A DNA stretch of 64,000 bases from Rhizobium viscosum (GCF_014873945.1 NZ_JADBEC010000001.1:3799001-3863000), one strand, 5' to 3'. Numbered from the stretch's first letter, positions 51,116 to 61,069 are shown. Numbers and translations are program-made. Notes: generated by a model from the letters alone, not told the origin.

Positions 51116-52594
51116 TCAACGCTTGGAGTAAAAGCTAGGCTTCGGGAGTCCGCCGCGCACGACGACAACAACAATCGCAACGGAGGAATTCCCAACGCGA
51201 TGGAGGAAGACGTCAATATCTTCCTCTACATTTCCCACCGGTGATGATTTGGCACAAGACTCTAACACCGATAAGAGAGCTAACCGCTTGCCAAGCCCCA
51301 GTGCGTAGGCTGCAGCCTGATCGAAGTACTTTGAAAAATCTTTTGCGTATAATACCTGATTATTCTCTACCTTCAGTTCTATGGGTATGTCTCGAAAGGT
51401 AAGGTCCGTGATGCCTCCAGCGGCTTCGGGGTGGCCATGAAGGTCGCCACCAATCTCCGAGCGCATCCTCAATAACCTAGTTGTCTCCTTTTGAAATTCG
51501 CGCTCTGACGTGTTGGCCGAAAAAGTGGCATCGCGCAAAGCCGAGGCTGCAATGCTTCCGAAGCCACCAAGAACTGTCATGGCGTTGGCCAGATCATCCT
51601 GGTTTAAACCAGGAAATGACCTCAGACGGTTTCGAATAGCAAGCAAATGGCGATCTACGTTGCTGAAACCTGTCAGCGGGTTTGTAGCAATATCACTGCC
51701 TTCTAGAACCAGACGTCGGTGCCCCACTATCTGGATGTCGTTGTAGGCAGTCATGTCATCGAACTCTGCGGTGTAAAGAAACTCATAAGGCCTCGAACCG
51801 AAGGAATGTGCGATCTCTAGGACAGCTCGGCCTGTACCCGTGAGGGTGAATGGACCAGTCCCATCAGGCTTCTGAAACTTAAACTTAGGGAGCCAATCGC
51901 GTTCTCGGCTATCGATTGTCACCGGCATAAGTGACAACACTTTAGCCCGTTTCGGCCAGTTTGAAACGCGCACTTCAATCGTTAGGTCGTAGGCTGTCTC
52001 TGGTTTGAGGTAATTCCAGTGCTTTGCGGGCTGTCCGTCAATATCGAATTTTAGGAAGGCGACGGTCGTGTCGAGTTTTTTGGCCGCGGCCGAGCTGTCT
52101 GTGCTGCCAACCGCTATTCCAACTCGACCTATGTCATGCTCCACGACATTGGCGAACATAAGCAGAGGCAGGGCCCATCCACCCATCAACGATTGTAAGT
52201 CGCCAAGGTCAACAGGATCATGGAGTTTGTTGACCCGATCGAGAACTGAAACCAACTGCTCAACCTGTGCAAAACTCGCGGTTCGATCAATCTCAGATGC
52301 TCTCATTTTCGTAGCACTCAAGAAACGCTGAGCATCGGGCTCCGCATTTCGAATGGCGCGTTTCCATTCAGCTAATGACACGAAGAGACCGGAGGCTGCG
52401 CCGTATGCGCGGTATTGATCCTCAACGTTCCCTTTTGCCATTGGAGCGATAGCCTGCTCGAAGGTTGACCATGCGTCTCGTAATTGCTCCACAGCCTGCG
52501 GCGATGGCGCTAGCGCGTTCTTGACAGCTGCGGCGAGACTAATCCGAGAAGAAAAAGCGCGGCGGAACATCTCGAATTTCGGCTCGTTCTTCAT
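51116..52594 (-). CDS. Uncharacterised protein with PD-(D/E)XK nuclease-like C-terminal motif
   Basis: A 492-aa cytosolic protein. A helical N-terminus (residues 1-150) leads into a beta-rich middle (about 150-300, for example LTIEVRVSNWPKRAK) and a C-terminal domain (about 370-470) with GGITDLTFRDIPIELKVE, in which Asp397, Glu406 and Lys408 are spaced like the PD-(D/E)XK nuclease core, followed by FDQAAAYALG (Gln426, Tyr430), which suits the helix after the active site. The ATG at 52594 has GGAG 7 nt upstream and lies inside the preceding gene (56-bp overlap), so the two proteins are co-translated. Nuclease activity is inferred from the motif only. Confidence 0.6.
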   Translation of the reverse strand: MKNEPKFEMFRRAFSSRISLAAAVKNALAPSPQAVEQLRDAWSTFEQAIAPMAKGNVEDQYRAYGAASGLFVSLAEWKRAIRNAEPDAQRFLSATKMRASEIDRTASFAQVEQLVSVLDRVNKLHDPVDLGDLQSLMGGWALPLLMFANVVEHDIGRVGIAVGSTDSSAAAKKLDTTVAFLKFDIDGQPAKHWNYLKPETAYDLTIEVRVSNWPKRAKVLSLMPVTIDSRERDWLPKFKFQKPDGTGPFTLTGTGRAVLEIAHSFGSRPYEFLYTAEFDDMTAYNDIQIVGHRRLVLEGSDIATNPLTGFSNVDRHLLAIRNRLRSFPGLNQDDLANAMTVLGGFGSIAASALRDATFSANTSEREFQKETTRLLRMRSEIGGDLHGHPEAAGGITDLTFRDIPIELKVENNQVLYAKDFSKYFDQAAAYALGLGKRLALLSVLESCAKSSPVGNVEEDIDVFLHRVGNSSVAIVVVVVRGGLPKPSFYSKR

Positions 52595-55100
52595 TCTCGA
52601 TCTCCAACTTGGCGCTTAGCTTTTCCCAATGTTCGATCAGTGCGGTTATGTCTTCACCGTCGGCGACAGCGCCTTCTATCGCAGCGGCGGTTTCTACCAA
52701 GGAAGCTTTAAGCCGCCATTTCTCGTACCGATTTTCCGCTGGAATCGCGGCCAAAAGAACCTGTGAGCGATCACGCGCTAATGAAAAGCGACCGGCCTTG
52801 GTCAGCGCGGAAATGAGAAGCAGGGCCTCGGCGAAGTCCTCTGGGCGAAATGGCTTTAAGGCATCAAATGCGGCTTCTATGTCATCGGCACATGCCCGTA
52901 GTTCATGCTGCGGAGCTCGCAGAACGACCGTGACGCAATCGTCGATGGATATAGAACGAGTGTATTGGTCAGCAAGCGCTTTCAGTGCCACTTTCACGAA
53001 GCCTGGAACGTCCTGGAAGCTATAGACCAAATGGTCAACCGCCTCATACAGCGCGTGGCCTTCAAGCTTTAACAGCAGGCCGGAGAGGAAGACTCCGAGC
53101 GCACCCTTTTTTTGTTCATCTGTGAGACAGAGTATCGCAAAAACGTCGATACACTTGACCAAGAATTCTTTATCCTCGCCTTCCTGAGCGTAATGAACGA
53201 CAAGGTTCCATATCGCTGCATTGAGCAGTGATCGCTTGTCGTCTGGAAAAAATCTCCTTCGTAAGGCGTGGATAGCTCTGCGATGCACGATAACGTAGGG
53301 GTCGCTCAAAAGTATCGCAAACGCATGAAAAAAGAGGTCCGGGAAATTCTTTTGCATCTCATAGGGCACGTTTTCCCATGCTTGCGCAGCACTTGCACGC
53401 ACCAGCGCGCTTTCGTCCATCAACGCTCGATACCAGTCGGATAAAACCTGATTGAGGCTTTCGACGCCTGTCAGGAGTTTCGAAACATGAACAATCATGT
53501 TCCCACGCATTTGGGTTTGGTTCTCCGGCAGATGGCGGTAGAGGGTAAGAAAGTCTTTTACGCCCTCGTTGCCCTTCGCTCGCGCTCCGATGGCGGCCCA
53601 ATCGATTAATGCGCCCTGCAAGCGATCTATAGCGGTGCGCTTATTGCGTCGGTCCATCTCTGCAAGGAATTCATTAGCGACCTCCAAGGAGTGCTTCTCC
53701 TCAAGCCGCTCATACTTGTCACTCAATGTAGCTGCTGCGCCGATTAGTTCATCCAGAAGCTCCGCTGCGAGTTCCGCGAGTTCATCCCACGCGTGCATAA
53801 AAAATTGCGCCGCGTCATCGGTCGCTTCTGGCCGGTCGACAGCAGCCCAAAGTAGCCTACGAAACGCTATTCTTTGCGGCTTTCCGATCGTTTGCTTTTT
53901 TCGATAACCGTGTTTCAAGACGGATCGATACGTCCTATAGGCTTCGCGTTTTCCAATATCGTCATTATCTCGGAGAAACGATTGAATGATGGTGTCCACT
54001 TCATCCGGGAAAAGTTCGAGGCACTTAGAAGCGGCTTCCTGTAGGTAGTATAAGACTGCACTATCTCTGCGCTCTTTGGGCAGGAGGGTTCTTCTCCGCA
54101 TCAGTTTCGCGAAGATGCTTCGCGCATGTTTTGCGAACAGCTGATCATTGTCTATCGCAATGATTGCTTCCGTTGCAGCGGCGATCTGACCAGCCTGGGT
54201 GCTGGCAAGAAGATTCTCGATCTCCCTACTGACGTCGTCTTGCCTTTTCGTGAACAAAGACCTGATCGGGGCGCTGTCGTAACTCCGCGTCTCGTTTCCG
54301 ATTCTCATACTCGGCGGGGCCGGAACAGCCATTGATACGAAACGGCGGATCACCTTTGAGAGGTTTTCAAGACCTAGTCTGTGAGGATTCGCTAGGACAT
54401 AATCGACCGCTTCTGGTGATTTTACATAGCTGTCGAGCAACCTGACGGCGACGGCGATCTTTTTGTCGGGATCGAGGCGCGCTCGGATAAGTGCTTTGGC
54501 GGCGTGAATGGAATAGGGAAAATACTCTTGGGTTGCCGCGGGCAACAGATGATCGATCACCTTCTGTCCGAAGGCCTCCGGGGCGAGGTTTGCGAGCTGT
54601 TCCAACCGGGGATCATCGCTTGGAATATCATCGGCATCTAGCTCGTCTATTAAATCGAGAACAAAGGTCTCTTCGAGTGACAATTCGCTCCGCAGTTCTG
54701 CGCGTTCTTCCTTTCGCGCCTGCTGTTCCTGCTTGCTCTTCCGCCGTTTAGCATCCCGTTCGAGCTGTCGTTGCTCGATAGCTCGTTCTCTAGGCCCAAC
54801 AAATTCCATGATATTCGGGATGCCTACCGGAACCCGTTTATCGCATCCTTTGCAGTTATTTAAATAGAAGTCGTAGGCTGCATCCTCTAGAAGCCAGCCG
54901 AACATTGAGTTCTTCTTTGAAAACTTGCATCGAACACCCATGTGACCGATCGGAAGACCGGTGGCCTCCTCGATCATTCCTCGGCCTGGCATCCTGGCGA
55001 ACTCTGCGTGGAAACACCAATTATCGAGAAGCTTTTTTGTCTTTAGGTTCCTTTGGCCTGCCTCGACGGCTTGCTGATAGTCACTTTCGAAATCTTCCAT
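52539..55100 (-). CDS. Uncharacterised 853-aa protein: N-terminal Cys motif plus long helical-repeat region
   Basis: A protein starting MEDFESDYQQAVEAGQRN at 55100; an in-frame ATG at 55130 lacks a better site. Four cysteines near the N-terminus (Cys29, Cys58 and the pair NCKGC, Cys83 and Cys86) could hold zinc or an iron-sulfur cluster. A charged coiled coil follows (about residues 100-140), then 600 residues of helices with HEAT-like spacing (for example IHALRRRFFPDD and WYRALMDESALVRASAAQAW). No enzyme motif is recognised. Base composition is visibly more AT-rich than the neighbours. It is the first gene of a two-gene unit with the nuclease-like protein. Confidence 0.6.
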   Translation of the reverse strand: MEDFESDYQQAVEAGQRNLKTKKLLDNWCFHAEFARMPGRGMIEEATGLPIGHMGVRCKFSKKNSMFGWLLEDAAYDFYLNNCKGCDKRVPVGIPNIMEFVGPRERAIEQRQLERDAKRRKSKQEQQARKEERAELRSELSLEETFVLDLIDELDADDIPSDDPRLEQLANLAPEAFGQKVIDHLLPAATQEYFPYSIHAAKALIRARLDPDKKIAVAVRLLDSYVKSPEAVDYVLANPHRLGLENLSKVIRRFVSMAVPAPPSMRIGNETRSYDSAPIRSLFTKRQDDVSREIENLLASTQAGQIAAATEAIIAIDNDQLFAKHARSIFAKLMRRRTLLPKERRDSAVLYYLQEAASKCLELFPDEVDTIIQSFLRDNDDIGKREAYRTYRSVLKHGYRKKQTIGKPQRIAFRRLLWAAVDRPEATDDAAQFFMHAWDELAELAAELLDELIGAAATLSDKYERLEEKHSLEVANEFLAEMDRRNKRTAIDRLQGALIDWAAIGARAKGNEGVKDFLTLYRHLPENQTQMRGNMIVHVSKLLTGVESLNQVLSDWYRALMDESALVRASAAQAWENVPYEMQKNFPDLFFHAFAILLSDPYVIVHRRAIHALRRRFFPDDKRSLLNAAIWNLVVHYAQEGEDKEFLVKCIDVFAILCLTDEQKKGALGVFLSGLLLKLEGHALYEAVDHLVYSFQDVPGFVKVALKALADQYTRSISIDDCVTVVLRAPQHELRACADDIEAAFDALKPFRPEDFAEALLLISALTKAGRFSLARDRSQVLLAAIPAENRYEKWRLKASLVETAAAIEGAVADGEDITALIEHWEKLSAKLEIENEERAEIRDVPPRFFFSD

Positions 55101-55341
55101 GTAAGAACACCCCGGAGCCTGCCACGGCAAGTTGAGTTCGCAGCAGGGCTACACGCCGAATCCACTTGTTCAGCTCACATTACCGGATTCAGGAACGTTT
55201 TGCTCCTTGGTGTTCAGATAATCACCTAGAAATTGTAGGGATTGGGGCGACCGGTAGACGCATCACTACCATGTCCGACAAACAGGACCGGTGATTTCAA
55301 TTGGTGCAAAGCCGACGACATCATTGATACGCCATGTCCCC

Positions 55342-56169
55342 TCACAACCGCGCCACCCGCCTCAAATGCTCGGCCGTCGTCGTCTGAAACCCAAAAAACT
55401 CCAGATAGGCCGGTATCTGCTCAAACAGCATATCCGTCCCCACCTGATACCTACACCCTCTCTCCCTCGCCGCAGCCAGAAACGGCGTGATCTCCTCCTT
55501 CATCACCACTTCACCCACGAAAGTATCAGGCGAAAGCCGCGTCACATCCAGCGGCAGCGGGTCGTCCTTGCGCATGCCGAGTGGCGTGGCGTTGATGACG
55601 ATGTCGAATCCATCCGGGTCGTTGGAGCCGGTGGTGACCTTCGTTGCAGGATACCAGGTGTTGAGGCGGGTTTTGAGGCCGTCGAGGACCGCCTTGTTGT
55701 CGTCGTGGAGGGCGAGGTGGCCGATTTGGGCGGAGGCGAGGGAGGCTGCTATGGCCGAGCCGACGCCGCCGGCGCCGATGACGAGGGCCTTGGCGCCTTC
55801 GATCGTCTGGCCCTTACGCTTGAGGCCGCGGACAAAACCTTCGCCGTCGAACATGTCGCCGATCAGTTTTCCGTCGGCGCCGAGGCGGATGGCGTTGCAG
55901 GAGCCGGCGACGCGGGCGTTGGTGGAGATCTCGTCCAAGAGATCCATGGTCGGGATCTTGTGCGGCATGGTGATGAGGGCGCCGTGGATGTTGGATAGGC
56001 GGAAGACGAGTTTCAGGAAGGCGGGGTAATCTTCCGGCCGGCAGCCCATCGGCACGACGACGGCGTCGATGCCCTGTTCCTCGAAATAGGGATTGTAGAT
56101 CAGCGGCGCCTTGAAGCTTTCCGTCGGATAACCGAGATGGGCGATCAGCCTGGTGGTGCCGCTAATCAT
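55342..56169 (-). CDS. Shikimate/quinate dehydrogenase (AroE paralogue, catabolic)
   Basis: A 275-aa AroE-family enzyme. The substrate-side Lys sits in MPHKIPT (about residue 70) and the GDMFDGEGF motif (about 104-112) replaces the biosynthetic NTDG. The dinucleotide motif is GAGGVGSA followed by an acidic pair (ALHDDN), which favours NAD over NADP. It probably oxidises quinate or shikimate to the 3-dehydro compounds. Its start overlaps the oxidoreductase gene by 8 bp and the cluster contains AroQ and a dehydroshikimate dehydratase, which supports a catabolic rather than biosynthetic role. Confidence 0.85.
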   Translation of the reverse strand: MISGTTRLIAHLGYPTESFKAPLIYNPYFEEQGIDAVVVPMGCRPEDYPAFLKLVFRLSNIHGALITMPHKIPTMDLLDEISTNARVAGSCNAIRLGADGKLIGDMFDGEGFVRGLKRKGQTIEGAKALVIGAGGVGSAIAASLASAQIGHLALHDDNKAVLDGLKTRLNTWYPATKVTTGSNDPDGFDIVINATPLGMRKDDPLPLDVTRLSPDTFVGEVVMKEEITPFLAAARERGCRYQVGTDMLFEQIPAYLEFFGFQTTTAEHLRRVARL

Positions 56170-57217
56170 GGGATTTGCCTTTTAGGAATATAGTCCTTCC
56201 TGAGATCGCGGATGCCTTGATCGCCTCGATGACCTCGAGCGTGGCGAGGCCTTCCCGGCCGCTGACGAGGGGTGTGGCCGTACCTTCGATGACATCGCAG
56301 AAATGCTGGAGCTGCAAAGTGAGCGGATCGGCCGGGGTGACGGGCAGGCGCTCCTGCGTCAGCTTCTCGCGCCAGTCGGGGCTGCCCTCGTTGGTCCAGA
56401 GGGTGAGATCGGGGATCGTGAGCGCGCCTTCAGTGCCGCCGATCTGGTAGCAGAACTGATCTTCCTGCGGGAAGCCGGGGTTTTCCCCTGACGTGCGCTC
56501 CCAGCTCCAGGGCGAGGGCACGGCGTCGGTGGCGCTCAGCGTGGCGAGCGCGCCGCTTTCAAAACGCAGGAGCACGGTGGCGGTATCCTCGACCGCATGG
56601 CCGCGGGCGGCATTGCTTTCCATCGCATGCACGCTTTCGACTTCGCCGATGAGATGGCGGAAGAGATCGACATCGTGGATGAGGTTGATGAAGATCGGCC
56701 CGGCGCCGGGTTCGCGGCGCCATTTGACCTCGAAATAGTCATCGGGCTTGGCGACCCAGAAGCTGCCATGGACGGAGCGGATGCGGCCGAGCCGGCCGCT
56801 TTCGAGGAGGCTTTTGGCCTCACGGATAATAGGGTTGTGGCGGCGGTGATGGCCGACGAGGATGGGCACGCCGGCCTGTTCGGCGCGGGCTACGAGGCCT
56901 GCTGCGGCCCTGGCATCGTCAGCGATCGGCTTTTCGATGAGGACGGGGATGCCTGATGCCACCACATCGTCAGCATTTGCCACATGCAGCTGGTTGGGGG
57001 TGGCGACGATCACGCCATCCGGGCGGGCCTCGGTGAGCGCTTCGGCAAGGTTTGCAAACCAGGGCAGGCCATTTGCGCGGGCTTCGTCGCGGGCGGCGGG
57101 CGAGGGGTCGATGATGGCGGCAAGCGTGGTGCGCGGCTCGGCGAGCACGCCTTCGATATGGCGCTTGCCGATCAGCCCGGCGCCCATGACCGATATCTTG
57201 ACGGGGTCTTTTGACAT
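56162..57217 (-). CDS. Gfo/Idh/MocA-family oxidoreductase
   Basis: A 351-aa NAD(P)-dependent dehydrogenase. The Rossmann motif is GAGLIGKRHIEG (residues about 12-23), the family signature VLIEKPIADDARAA (about residue 93) carries the catalytic-site Lys, and FINLIHDVDLFRHLIGEVES provides the catalytic His-Asp region. It might reduce or oxidise a keto/hydroxy group of a quinate-like cyclitol. It is co-transcribed with the AroE paralogue and the ABC importer. The exact step is unknown. Confidence 0.85.
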   Translation of the reverse strand: MSKDPVKISVMGAGLIGKRHIEGVLAEPRTTLAAIIDPSPAARDEARANGLPWFANLAEALTEARPDGVIVATPNQLHVANADDVVASGIPVLIEKPIADDARAAAGLVARAEQAGVPILVGHHRRHNPIIREAKSLLESGRLGRIRSVHGSFWVAKPDDYFEVKWRREPGAGPIFINLIHDVDLFRHLIGEVESVHAMESNAARGHAVEDTATVLLRFESGALATLSATDAVPSPWSWERTSGENPGFPQEDQFCYQIGGTEGALTIPDLTLWTNEGSPDWREKLTQERLPVTPADPLTLQLQHFCDVIEGTATPLVSGREGLATLEVIEAIKASAISGRTIFLKGKSHD

Positions 57218-57241
57218 GGAGGTTCTCCCGGTCTTCGGCGG

Positions 57242-58021
<780 letters not shown>

Positions 58022-58046
58022 GGTGTTGTTTCCGATCGCAGAGTGC

Positions 58047-58691
58047 TTAGCGCGCGTGGGCCGCGTTGAAGCGCCGCTCCAGGCGGGCGCCGAGGATGGT
58101 CAGCGGGCAGCACATCAGGAAATAGAGGATGCCGACGATGCCGAAGACGGTGAGCGGCTGGAAGATCTGGTTGGAGATGATGTTGCCGGCGCGCGTCAGC
58201 TCCGTGAAGCCGACGATCGAGGCGAGCGAGGTGCCCTTGATGAGCTGCACCAGGAAGCCGATCGTGGCCGGCAGCGAAATGCGCAGCGCCTGCGGCAGGA
58301 TGATATCCTTCATGCGCGAGACATATTTGAGGCTCAGCGCCTTGGCCGCCTCCGTCTGGCCGCGCGGCACGGCTTCGATCGCGCCGCGCCAGATCTCGCC
58401 GAGATAGGCGCTGGCATGGAGCGTGAGGCCGATCGCCACCGCCTCCCAGGCATCGAGCCTGAAGCCGATGAGTGCCAGGCCGTAATAGGTGACGAAGAGC
58501 TGCATCAGGAGCGGCGTGCCCTGGAAGATGGCAATGTAGGCCGATGTCGCCCGCTCCAGCCACGGCATGCCCGAGGTGCGCGCCAGCGCCACGGCAAGGC
58601 CGGCGATGCAGCCGCAGACGAAGCCGACGGCCGACAGAAGCACGGTCCATTTCAGGCCGATCAGAAGGAAGGTGAATTCTTCGCTGCCCAT
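58047..58691 (-). CDS. ABC transporter permease (HisM/GlnP class)
   Basis: A 214-aa permease with five membrane helices and the EAA loop AYLGEIWRGAIEAVPRGQTE (about residues 92-111). It is paired with the preceding 222-aa permease (7 bp apart) to make the heterodimeric channel. Confidence 0.9.
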   Translation of the reverse strand: MGSEEFTFLLIGLKWTVLLSAVGFVCGCIAGLAVALARTSGMPWLERATSAYIAIFQGTPLLMQLFVTYYGLALIGFRLDAWEAVAIGLTLHASAYLGEIWRGAIEAVPRGQTEAAKALSLKYVSRMKDIILPQALRISLPATIGFLVQLIKGTSLASIVGFTELTRAGNIISNQIFQPLTVFGIVGILYFLMCCPLTILGARLERRFNAAHAR

Positions 58692-58698
58692 GGCGCCC

Positions 58699-59367
58699 TC
58701 ACTTGACCGGATAGGTGAAATAGCGGGCCGAAAAGAGCGCGAAGAGGCGCATCATCAGCCAGGAAATCACGAGGTAGAACACGGTGATGGTGAAATAGAC
58801 CTCGAAGCTGCGGAAACTGTCGGATTCGATGCGCTGTGCCACCGAGGTCAGCTCATAGGCGGAGATCGCCGAGCAGATGCTGGTCGAGAGCGTGAGCAGC
58901 ACGAATTGGCTCGTCAGCGAAGGGTAGATGGCGCGCAGCGCCGGCTTCAGGATGATCAGCCGGAAGACCTGCACCTTGTGCAGGCCGAGCGCCAGGCCCG
59001 CTTCCATCTGCCCCTTGGGAATGGATTGCACGCCGCCCCTGATGATCTCGATCGCATAGGCGCCGCCATTGATGCCGAGCGCGATGATCGCCGTCGGCGT
59101 CGGGTCGAGCCGGATGCCGATCAGCGGCAAGGCGAAGAAGAGAAAGAAGATCTGCACCAGGAAGGGCGTGTTGCGGATGATCTCGACGAAGCCGATCACC
59201 AGCCAGCGCAGCGCCTTGATATGGGAATCCCGCAGCGCCACGCCACCGATGCCGATGATGACGGCAAGCACCATGCCGCAGAGCGCCAGCAGGAACGTGC
59301 CGAGACAGCCGAGCAGCAGGCTCGGCAGGCCATCGATGACGGGCGTGAAATCCAGTTGATAATTCAT
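58699..59367 (-). CDS. ABC transporter permease (HisQ/GlnP class)
   Basis: A 222-aa permease with five helices and the EAA loop AYAIEIIRGGVQSIPKGQME (about residues 102-121). Its start overlaps the aroQ stop by 4 bp (ATGA), which ties the importer to the quinate pathway enzymes. Confidence 0.9.
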   Translation of the reverse strand: MNYQLDFTPVIDGLPSLLLGCLGTFLLALCGMVLAVIIGIGGVALRDSHIKALRWLVIGFVEIIRNTPFLVQIFFLFFALPLIGIRLDPTPTAIIALGINGGAYAIEIIRGGVQSIPKGQMEAGLALGLHKVQVFRLIILKPALRAIYPSLTSQFVLLTLSTSICSAISAYELTSVAQRIESDSFRSFEVYFTITVFYLVISWLMMRLFALFSARYFTYPVK

Positions 59368-59816
59368 GCTGCTTTTGCCGCTCCCACCATTCCGGCCATG
59401 GCCTCGATCGCCAGCTCGTAGCCGCGGGCGCCGAAGCCGATCATGATGGCGGTGGCGACACGCGAGATCAGGGATTTATGGTAGATCTCCTCGCGGGCAT
59501 GGACATTGGAAATATGCAGCTCGATCTTCGGTGCGTCGAAGGTTTTGAGCGCATCGAGAAGTGCAATCGAGGTGAAGGTATAGGCGGCGGGATTGATGAT
59601 GATGCCGCAGGCCTCCTTGCGGGCCTGATGGATGCTTTCCACCAGCTCGCCCTCGAAATTCGTCTGGCGGAAATCGATCGCAAAGCCGAGACTTTCGGCC
59701 CTGGCGAGGCACATCTGCCTGATATCGGCGAGTGTGGTGGAGCCGTAGATATGCGGCTCGCGCTCGCCGAGCAGGTTGAGGTTCGGTCCGTTGAGGACGA
59801 AGATGGTTCTGGTCAT
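59364..59816 (-). CDS. aroQ: 3-dehydroquinate dehydratase, type II
   Basis: A 150-aa type II dehydroquinase starting MTRTIFVLNGPNLNLLGE at 59816; the upstream extension is rejected. Family motifs are NGPNLNLLGEREP (catalytic Tyr follows in HIYGS), QTNFEGELV, INPAAYTFTS and ELHISNVHAREEIYHKS (His and Arg of the active site). It interconverts 3-dehydroquinate and 3-dehydroshikimate. The operon suggests a catabolic role, like QutE or QuiB. The cell should carry another dehydroquinase for aromatic synthesis. Confidence 0.95.
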   Translation of the reverse strand: MTRTIFVLNGPNLNLLGEREPHIYGSTTLADIRQMCLARAESLGFAIDFRQTNFEGELVESIHQARKEACGIIINPAAYTFTSIALLDALKTFDAPKIELHISNVHAREEIYHKSLISRVATAIMIGFGARGYELAIEAMAGMVGAAKAA

Positions 59817-59931
59817 GTCGCGCACCTCAAACGGGGCAGGGCTAGTTGCTTGGTCATCGGCATAGGGGTGCCGTGGACGGACATCGAAATGTCCGGCTGT
59901 TTTGTGGGATTTTGCCCCTCGCTCTGTCGTC

Positions 59932-59954
59932 ATCCTCGGGCTTGTCCCGAGGAT
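59932..59954. repeat. REP-like hairpin, copy 2
   Basis: ATCCTCGGG-CTTGT-CCCGAGGAT: a perfect 9-bp stem with loop CTTGT, preceded by GTC and followed by CTA. It has the same layout as the hairpin at 50946 but a different, compensated stem. Confidence 0.85.
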
Positions 59955-60061
59955 CTAATCAGGCCGCGGCAGGTGCTAGGGTCCAGGACCTGTTGCGACG
60001 GCGACGCGGGTGCTGTCGGCGGTCTTGTCTCTCACGTCCGTCGTGCATTGGCCGTCGGCAG

Positions 60062-60084
60062 ATCCTCGGGACAAGCCCGAGGAT
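60062..60084. repeat. REP-like hairpin, copy 3 (inverted)
   Basis: ATCCTCGGG-ACAAG-CCCGAGGAT followed by GAC is the exact reverse complement of copy 2, including its loop. Together they form a composite REP pair of about 150 bp. Confidence 0.85.
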
Positions 60085-60143
60085 GACGGAGGAGAGGAAG
60101 GCGGGCCGAATTCTCACGGGGCCTCGTCCCGCCCTTACCCCAA

Positions 60144-60974
60144 TCAGCCGGCTGTGAACGAAATGCCCTCGAGGCTCTTCGGGAATTCCGGAACCGGCAC
60201 CTTCATCCACTTGTCGTAGATCACCTTCAGCTCGCCATTGGCCTTGATCTTGTCGATGAAGGCATTGATCGAGGCGTTGAGTTCCTTTTCGCCGAGACGC
60301 GTGCAGGCGCCGTTATAGAGCTTCTGGAATTCCAGCTTGTTTTCGAATTCGCCGGGGCGGGCCTTTTCCACGCGGTCCATATAGAAAATGTTGCCGCCGA
60401 GCGCATCGACCTGGCCGGAAACCAGCGCCTGGACGCTTGCCGCATCGCCGTCGAAGCGGCGGATGGTGGCGGTGGACGGCGCATTCTTGGTGACCTGCGT
60501 GTCCTGTGCGGCGCCCTTGGCGACTGATATGGTCAGGTTCGCCATATCGTCGTTGGTCTTGATCGACTTGTTCTTCGGGCCGATCAGGACGATGGCATTG
60601 GCATTGTAGGGCTGGCTGAACTGCACCGCCTTGGCGCGATCCGGCAGCATGGCCATGGTGGCGAAGAGCACGTCGACGCGGCCCGATGTCAGCGCCGGGA
60701 TGCGGTTGTTGACTTCGAGCGGCACGAACTCGACCTCGACGCCGAGTTCCTTGGCATAGGCGGTCGCCATATCGGCGTCAAAGCCATCCTGCTTGCCGGC
60801 GCTGGTGACGAAGCCCCATGGCGGGTTGTCGCCCTGGATGCCGACGATCAGCTTGCCGCGGGCCTTGATTTCATCGGGGGTAACGGCAGCGGCCGGGTTT
60901 GCAAGACCGATGGCGGCCACGAGAGCGGCGGCACCCAGCATGGCGCCACGCCGCGTCAGCAAAGACTTCAGCAT
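60144..60974 (-). CDS. ABC transporter substrate-binding protein (polar amino-acid class), probable quinate/shikimate binder
   Basis: A 276-aa periplasmic binding protein, family 3. The signal peptide is MLKSLLTRRGAMLGAAALVA, with cleavage near residue 29 (ANPAAA). The mature part has KLIVGIQGDNPPWGFV, FDADMATAYAKELGVEVEFV and VLFATMAMLPDRAKAVQFS, the usual SBP_bac_3 markers. The ATG at 60974 has AGGAGG. The substrate is inferred from the neighbouring quinate enzymes; members of the family usually bind amino acids. Confidence 0.85.
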   Translation of the reverse strand: MLKSLLTRRGAMLGAAALVAAIGLANPAAAVTPDEIKARGKLIVGIQGDNPPWGFVTSAGKQDGFDADMATAYAKELGVEVEFVPLEVNNRIPALTSGRVDVLFATMAMLPDRAKAVQFSQPYNANAIVLIGPKNKSIKTNDDMANLTISVAKGAAQDTQVTKNAPSTATIRRFDGDAASVQALVSGQVDALGGNIFYMDRVEKARPGEFENKLEFQKLYNGACTRLGEKELNASINAFIDKIKANGELKVIYDKWMKVPVPEFPKSLEGISFTAG

Positions 60975-61069
60975 TGGAATTCTCCTCCTTTTTGATAGCC
61001 GTCAAAAACGGCCTCACAGTCATCCTCTCCCGACTGTTCGCATCATGTTTGCCAGAGAGGCGCTCGTAA

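Larger units (their letters stand above)
59817..60143. other. Intergenic stretch holding an inverted pair of REP-like hairpins
   Basis: No gene is seen here. Two REP-like hairpins in opposite orientation (59932-59954 and 60062-60084) enclose about 107 bp, forming one composite element between the binding-protein gene and aroQ. It may stabilise upstream mRNA so that the binding protein is made in excess. Confidence 0.65.

Noticed and set aside
50892..51131. 79-aa plus-strand frame after the lipoprotein gene
   Set aside because: It runs through the REP-like hairpin and only has a GTG start with no convincing protein features, so it looks like a by-product of the repeat.
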